Part shown: positions 5,268-7,750 of the stretch, piece by piece | Layout of the letters: each line of letters begins with the position of its first letter | How positions within the stretch are numbered: the first letter of the stretch is position 1 | Assembly (NCBI RefSeq): GCF_937890665.1 | Contig: NZ_CALADU010000160.1 | Coordinates: forward strand, 1 to 7,750 | Length of the DNA: 7,750 nucleotides | Origin: an uncultured Subdoligranulum sp. | GTDB taxonomy: Bacteria > Bacillota_A > Clostridia > Oscillospirales > Ruminococcaceae | Direction: 5' to 3' | The notes under the pieces: generated by a model | Database searches by the model: none | The model's input: the letters and a program-made list of their open reading frames with translations, nothing else | Told to the model about the DNA's origin: nothing | Position numbers and translations under genes: made by a program

Positions 5268-6255
5268 CGTAACATTTCGTCTGGCCCGGCTGGGAGAAGA
5301 CCGAGCCATCGTAGATTTTATCAACGAAAATTTTGATATGCGGTTGCCGCTTCTCAATCGGAGGGAATTGTACCATCACTACTATGCCGGACGTGGCGGG
5401 GTTCCCCAATTTGCGGTAGCCGAACAGGACGATCAGTACGTCAGTGCCGCCGGTTACATATTGGCTAACACCGCCCGTCGCCCCGATGTGTGGGTCAGCG
5501 TATGGGTAGCCGTAAAAGGACACAACGGCGTGGGTTTGGAATTGATGAATGCCCTGCCGGGGCTGCTGCACGCGAATGTTATTGCCTGCAACAACATTCG
5601 CCCCAACACCTGCACATTCTATCAGTTCTTAGGCTGGCAGGCCGGACGAATCCCCCATTACTACCGGTTGGGACGCCGTACCGACTACCAGTTGGCCAAG
5701 CCGCTGCGCTATGTACTGCCCCCGGTCCAGCGCGATCTGGGTTTGGAAAAGATTGAATCTGCCGCTGACCTGATCCCGCTTGGCATGCCCCCTACCCCTC
5801 ACACGCCCCGCAAGGATGTCTGGTATCTGCGGCGGCGGTACTTCCACTATCCCCATTTCCATTACGATGTATGGGCTGCCCGGGAACACGGCAAGCTGCT
5901 GGCCTATCTGGTCACCCGCACGGTCACTGCACAGGAAACCGGTTGTGTGCCGGTGGTCCGTCTGGTGGATTTTATCGGAGTCGATGAGGTACTGCCTCGG
6001 CTGGGCGGTGCACTGGATGCCATTTTGCGCCGCACCGGGGCCGAGTACATGGACTGCTACAACGTAGGTATTCCTGCCGCGATCTGGCAGGCTGCGGGAT
6101 TCACCGAGCGGGTGGAAGGCGACGGGTGCATCATCCCCAACTATCTGACACCGCCTTTGCGAGAAAACACCGAATACTACTACTTTACCAATAAGCCTGA
6201 GAACTTTGTGCTCTTTAAGGCTGACGGCGATCAGGATCGCCCCAACTTACAATAA
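5260..6255 (+). CDS. Two-lobed GNAT-like acyltransferase, probably surface-glycan or amino-sugar acylation
   Basis: 331 aa from a TTG start. The N-terminal lobe (about 4-140) looks like a GNAT domain: an N-terminal FRLARLGEDRAIVDFI strand/helix, strands around 61-70 and 78-85, and an acyl-CoA/pantetheine loop VKGHNGVGLELM (85-96). NNIRPNTCTFYQFLGW (111-126) resembles the GNAT N-x-x-x-x-x-FYxxxGF end. The C-terminal lobe (about 185-331) has a second GNAT-like pattern: GKLLAYLVTR (211-220), RLVDFIG (234-240), AEYMDCYNVGI and IWQAAGFTER (275-284). It ends with PNY and KADGDQDRPN (320-329), which I associate with proteins of polysaccharide clusters (from memory). The second lobe lacks an obvious acyl-donor loop, so it may bind the acceptor. 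The predicted role is transfer of an acyl group, perhaps delivered by the ACP, to an amino sugar. It is the last gene of the operon. An alternative start is ATG at 5338. Confidence 0.75.
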   Translation: MSDVTFRLARLGEDRAIVDFINENFDMRLPLLNRRELYHHYYAGRGGVPQFAVAEQDDQYVSAAGYILANTARRPDVWVSVWVAVKGHNGVGLELMNALPGLLHANVIACNNIRPNTCTFYQFLGWQAGRIPHYYRLGRRTDYQLAKPLRYVLPPVQRDLGLEKIESAADLIPLGMPPTPHTPRKDVWYLRRRYFHYPHFHYDVWAAREHGKLLAYLVTRTVTAQETGCVPVVRLVDFIGVDEVLPRLGGALDAILRRTGAEYMDCYNVGIPAAIWQAAGFTERVEGDGCIIPNYLTPPLRENTEYYYFTNKPENFVLFKADGDQDRPNLQ

Positions 6256-6258
6256 TAG

Positions 6259-6291
6259 ACAAACGCCCCGGCAAGCTGTCGGGGCGTTTGT
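6259..6291 (+). terminator. Hairpin terminator ending the ACP-GNAT operon (possibly bidirectional)
   Basis: A 12-bp perfect stem (ACAAACGCCCCG 6259-6270 with CGGGGCGTTTGT 6280-6291) encloses a short loop, starting 4 nt after the GNAT stop. The T-rich part lies mainly within the 3' arm, with only a weak T-tract afterwards. It sits in the convergent gap with the HU gene and could stop transcription from both sides. Confidence 0.75.
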
Positions 6292-6309
6292 GCTGTACCA
6301 ACTTTCCAC

Positions 6310-6333
6310 AAAAAAGACCGCCTTGCGGCGGTC
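6310..6333 (-). terminator. Intrinsic terminator of the HU gene
   Basis: On the minus strand GACCGCC, loop GCAA, GGCGGTC, then TTTTTT (6310-6315). A 7-bp GC-rich stem with a stable GNRA-type tetraloop and a clean T-tract, 21 nt after the HU stop. Confidence 0.9.
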
Positions 6334-6354
6334 CGAACGTTGGGGTAATAGGAT

Positions 6355-6630
6355 TTACTGCGCGACCTTCTCTTTCAGGCGGCCGCTGGCTTTGAAGCCC
6401 GGAATTGCAGTGGGCTCCAGCTTGCTGGTCACCTTGGTCTTGGGGTTGGTAAAGTTCTTGGTCTGGCGCTCCCGCATTTCAAAGCGGCCGAACCCCGCAA
6501 TGGTAACCTTATCGCCGCCCTTGAGCACGTCACCGATGGTGCCGAAAATGCAATCCATGACCTTTTCCACTTCGCCGCTGGTCATGCCGGTGTCGTTTGC
6601 AACCTTAGTAATCAACTGAGATCTCGTCAT
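6355..6630 (-). CDS. HU/IHF-family DNA-binding protein
   Basis: 91 aa, the normal HU length. It is a nucleoid-associated protein that binds as a dimer and bends DNA. The N-terminal helices (MTRSQLITKVANDTG, then EVEKVMDCIFGTIGDVLKGGDKV) and the core VTIAGFGRFEMRERQTKNF match HU closely. The arm contains TNPKTK with the DNA-intercalating Pro at 63 next to Asn62, and the protein ends in the usual AIPGFKASGRLKEKV helix. The usual RNPxTGE stretch is diverged to NFTNPKTKV, so specificity may differ slightly. The frame is open further upstream, but the ATG at 6628-6630 lies 3 nt after AAAGGA (6634-6639) and gives the canonical MTRSQLI start. It has its own promoter and terminator. Confidence 0.95.
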   Translation of the reverse strand: MTRSQLITKVANDTGMTSGEVEKVMDCIFGTIGDVLKGGDKVTIAGFGRFEMRERQTKNFTNPKTKVTSKLEPTAIPGFKASGRLKEKVAQ

Positions 6631-6684
6631 AATTCCTTTATACTCCCTATTGCTTAGGCACAGCCTGTTATTATTACGCCCCAT

Positions 6685-6713
6685 ATTATAGAAAAAATAC
6701 CGCGCAGAATCAA
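6685..6713 (-). promoter_or_regulatory. Promoter of the HU gene
   Basis: On the minus strand TTGATT (6708-6713), a 17-nt spacer and a perfect TATAAT (6685-6690). The start codon is about 54 nt beyond the -10 box. It is a strong consensus promoter, fitting an abundant protein. Confidence 0.85.
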
Positions 6714-6848
6714 GGGTTTTTGACCAATTACGACGGAAATCGGCAAATGGTCTAAAAATTTCCGAGCACAGTTGCGCAAATTCCGTCATTCAGCGAATAA
6801 TCGTACCTTTTTTGCATTCAAAGTTTTGCACCCCTTCGCAACCTACAC

Positions 6849-6888
6849 AAAAAATAGGCTTGTCCCGCGGGACAAGCCTATCTTTTTT
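6849..6888. terminator. Bidirectional terminator after carB, perfect 28-bp palindrome
   Basis: ATAGGCTTGTCCCG (6854-6867) and CGGGACAAGCCTAT (6868-6881) form a perfect inverted repeat. Six A's lie on the left (6849-6854) and six T's on the right (6883-6888), so a U-tract follows the hairpin whichever strand is read. For carB (minus strand) the hairpin begins 4-11 nt after the stop codon. The palindrome has no separate loop, so the central bases must form it. Confidence 0.88.
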
Positions 6889-6892
6889 ACCA

Positions 6893-7750
6893 TCAGTCCT
6901 GCTTGGCTTCGCGGTGCAGGCGGGCCACGTCCACCAGTTCCATCTGGCTGATGTCGTGGTCACCCCGCAGCGCATCGACCAGCACACGGGCGGTATCCAT
7001 CGCCGTGATGCACGGAATGGAAAGCTCGGTGGCTTTGCGGCGGAACTTGACCGAATCCCGGTGGGGATCCCGGCCATGGGGACTGGTGGAGATGATATAA
7101 TCCACCAAGCCACTCTCCAGCAGATCGATGACGTTGGGCCGTGCGCCGCTCATCTGGCGGACCACACTGCAGGGCACCATCTGGCTGTTGAGATAACGGG
7201 CCGTTTCGGCCGTGCCGTAAATCTTATAACCGTAGTCATGCAGCTTCCAAGCCAAATCGGCAGCTTCCTTTTTGTCGCTGTCCTTGACCGTAATGATGAC
7301 GCAGGAGCCGGGGCCGGGCACTTTGAACTGGTAACCGGCGGCTACCAAGCCCTTCATCATGGCCTCGTGGAAGGTGGGGGCAATCCCCAGCACTTCGCCG
7401 GTAGACTTCATCTCGGGGCCCAGCATGGTGTCCACGCCGTGGAGCTTTAGGAAGCTGTAAACCGGCACCTTGACCGCATAATAGGGGCTCTTGCCGCCGC
7501 GCCACAGGCCGGTGCCGTAGCCCATATCCTTGAGCTTTTCGCCCAAGGTGCAGCGCACCGCCAAGTCCACCATGGGAACACCGGTGACCTTGCTGATATA
7601 AGGCACCGTACGGCTGGAACGGGGGTTGACCTCGATAACATAGACCTTGCCGTCCTGTACCGCATACTGGACGTTGACCAGACCTACGACCTTCAGTTCC
7701 CGGGCAAAGCGGCCAGTGTAATCCACCAGCGTATCGATGACCTTCTGGCT
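6893..7750 (-). CDS. carB: Carbamoyl-phosphate synthase large subunit, C-terminal part (runs off right edge)
   Basis: The last 285 residues of a protein that is normally about 1,060-1,080 aa. The enzyme makes carbamoyl phosphate from bicarbonate, glutamine-derived ammonia and ATP, for pyrimidine and arginine synthesis. The visible part holds the end of the second ATP-grasp domain, with VNVQYAVQDGKVYVIEVNPR and SSRTVPYISKVTGVP, the conserved metal/ATP-binding EVNPR block. LGPEMKSTGEVLG follows, then the C-terminal MGS-like allosteric domain from about residue 150 of the fragment (GSCVIITVKDSDK, then YGTAETARYL). The two Thr of the latter segment correspond to the effector-site Thr of E. coli CarB. 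The gene ends HREAKQD and stops at TGA 6893-6895. The upstream part and any carA partner are outside the window. Confidence 0.97.
   Translation of the reverse strand, partial: SQKVIDTLVDYTGRFARELKVVGLVNVQYAVQDGKVYVIEVNPRSSRTVPYISKVTGVPMVDLAVRCTLGEKLKDMGYGTGLWRGGKSPYYAVKVPVYSFLKLHGVDTMLGPEMKSTGEVLGIAPTFHEAMMKGLVAAGYQFKVPGPGSCVIITVKDSDKKEAADLAWKLHDYGYKIYGTAETARYLNSQMVPCSVVRQMSGARPNVIDLLESGLVDYIISTSPHGRDPHRDSVKFRRKATELSIPCITAMDTARVLVDALRGDHDISQMELVDVARLHREAKQD

Noticed and set aside
4335..5357. A 340-codon minus-strand open frame opposite the MaoC, SDR and GNAT genes
   Set aside because: It is antisense to three genes with clear family motifs and good ribosome binding sites. Its composition (Gly/His/Gln-rich) is typical of a shadow.
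6631..6789. Upstream extension of the HU reading frame to position 6789
   Set aside because: It runs through the HU promoter and leader, and the ATG at 6630 with its ribosome binding site gives the standard HU N-terminus.

Overview
The window looks like chromosomal DNA from a fairly GC-rich Gram-positive clostridium, most likely Oscillospirales (Faecalibacterium/Gemmiger/Subdoligranulum-like). The evidence is strong AAAGGAGG-type ribosome binding sites, sigma-A-type promoters, an UPF0735/PheB-type ACT protein and a class A PBP with a clostridial layout. The taxonomic placement is inference; no rRNA or other marker is present. I see no insertion sequence, CRISPR array, tRNA or rRNA.

Layout. 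On the minus strand at the left are the 5' part of an ACT-domain regulator gene (1-377, running off the left edge) with a clear promoter, then a class A penicillin-binding protein (601-3111, probably starting upstream at a non-canonical AUA codon at 3189) that ends in its own terminator. Divergent from it on the plus strand are a small single-pass membrane protein (3378-3689) and a promoter-headed set of four genes: a specialised acyl carrier protein (3787-4026), a MaoC-type hot-dog hydratase (4096-4512), a short-chain dehydrogenase/reductase (4527-5267) and a two-lobed GNAT-like acyltransferase (5260-6255). This set ends at a strong hairpin at 6259-6291. On the minus strand at the right follow an HU-family DNA-binding protein (6355-6630) with its own promoter and terminator, and the 3' end of carB (6893-7750) with a perfectly palindromic terminator.

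How the genes work together. The housekeeping genes (PBP, HU, carB, ACT protein) are ordinary. The interesting part is 3720-6291. An ACP, a ketoreductase-like SDR and an (R)-hydratase-like MaoC protein could make or interconvert a beta-hydroxy/enoyl acyl group on the carrier, and the GNAT-like protein could transfer it, perhaps to an amino sugar or another cell-surface acceptor. No ketosynthase, acyl-ACP ligase or glycosyltransferase lies alongside. It is therefore a minimal orphan acyl-ACP cassette whose substrate cannot be read from the sequence. Its internal organisation (a terminator-like hairpin after the ACP gene, and a TTG start overlapping the SDR stop) suggests the ACP is made in excess over the three enzymes and that the last two genes are translationally coupled.
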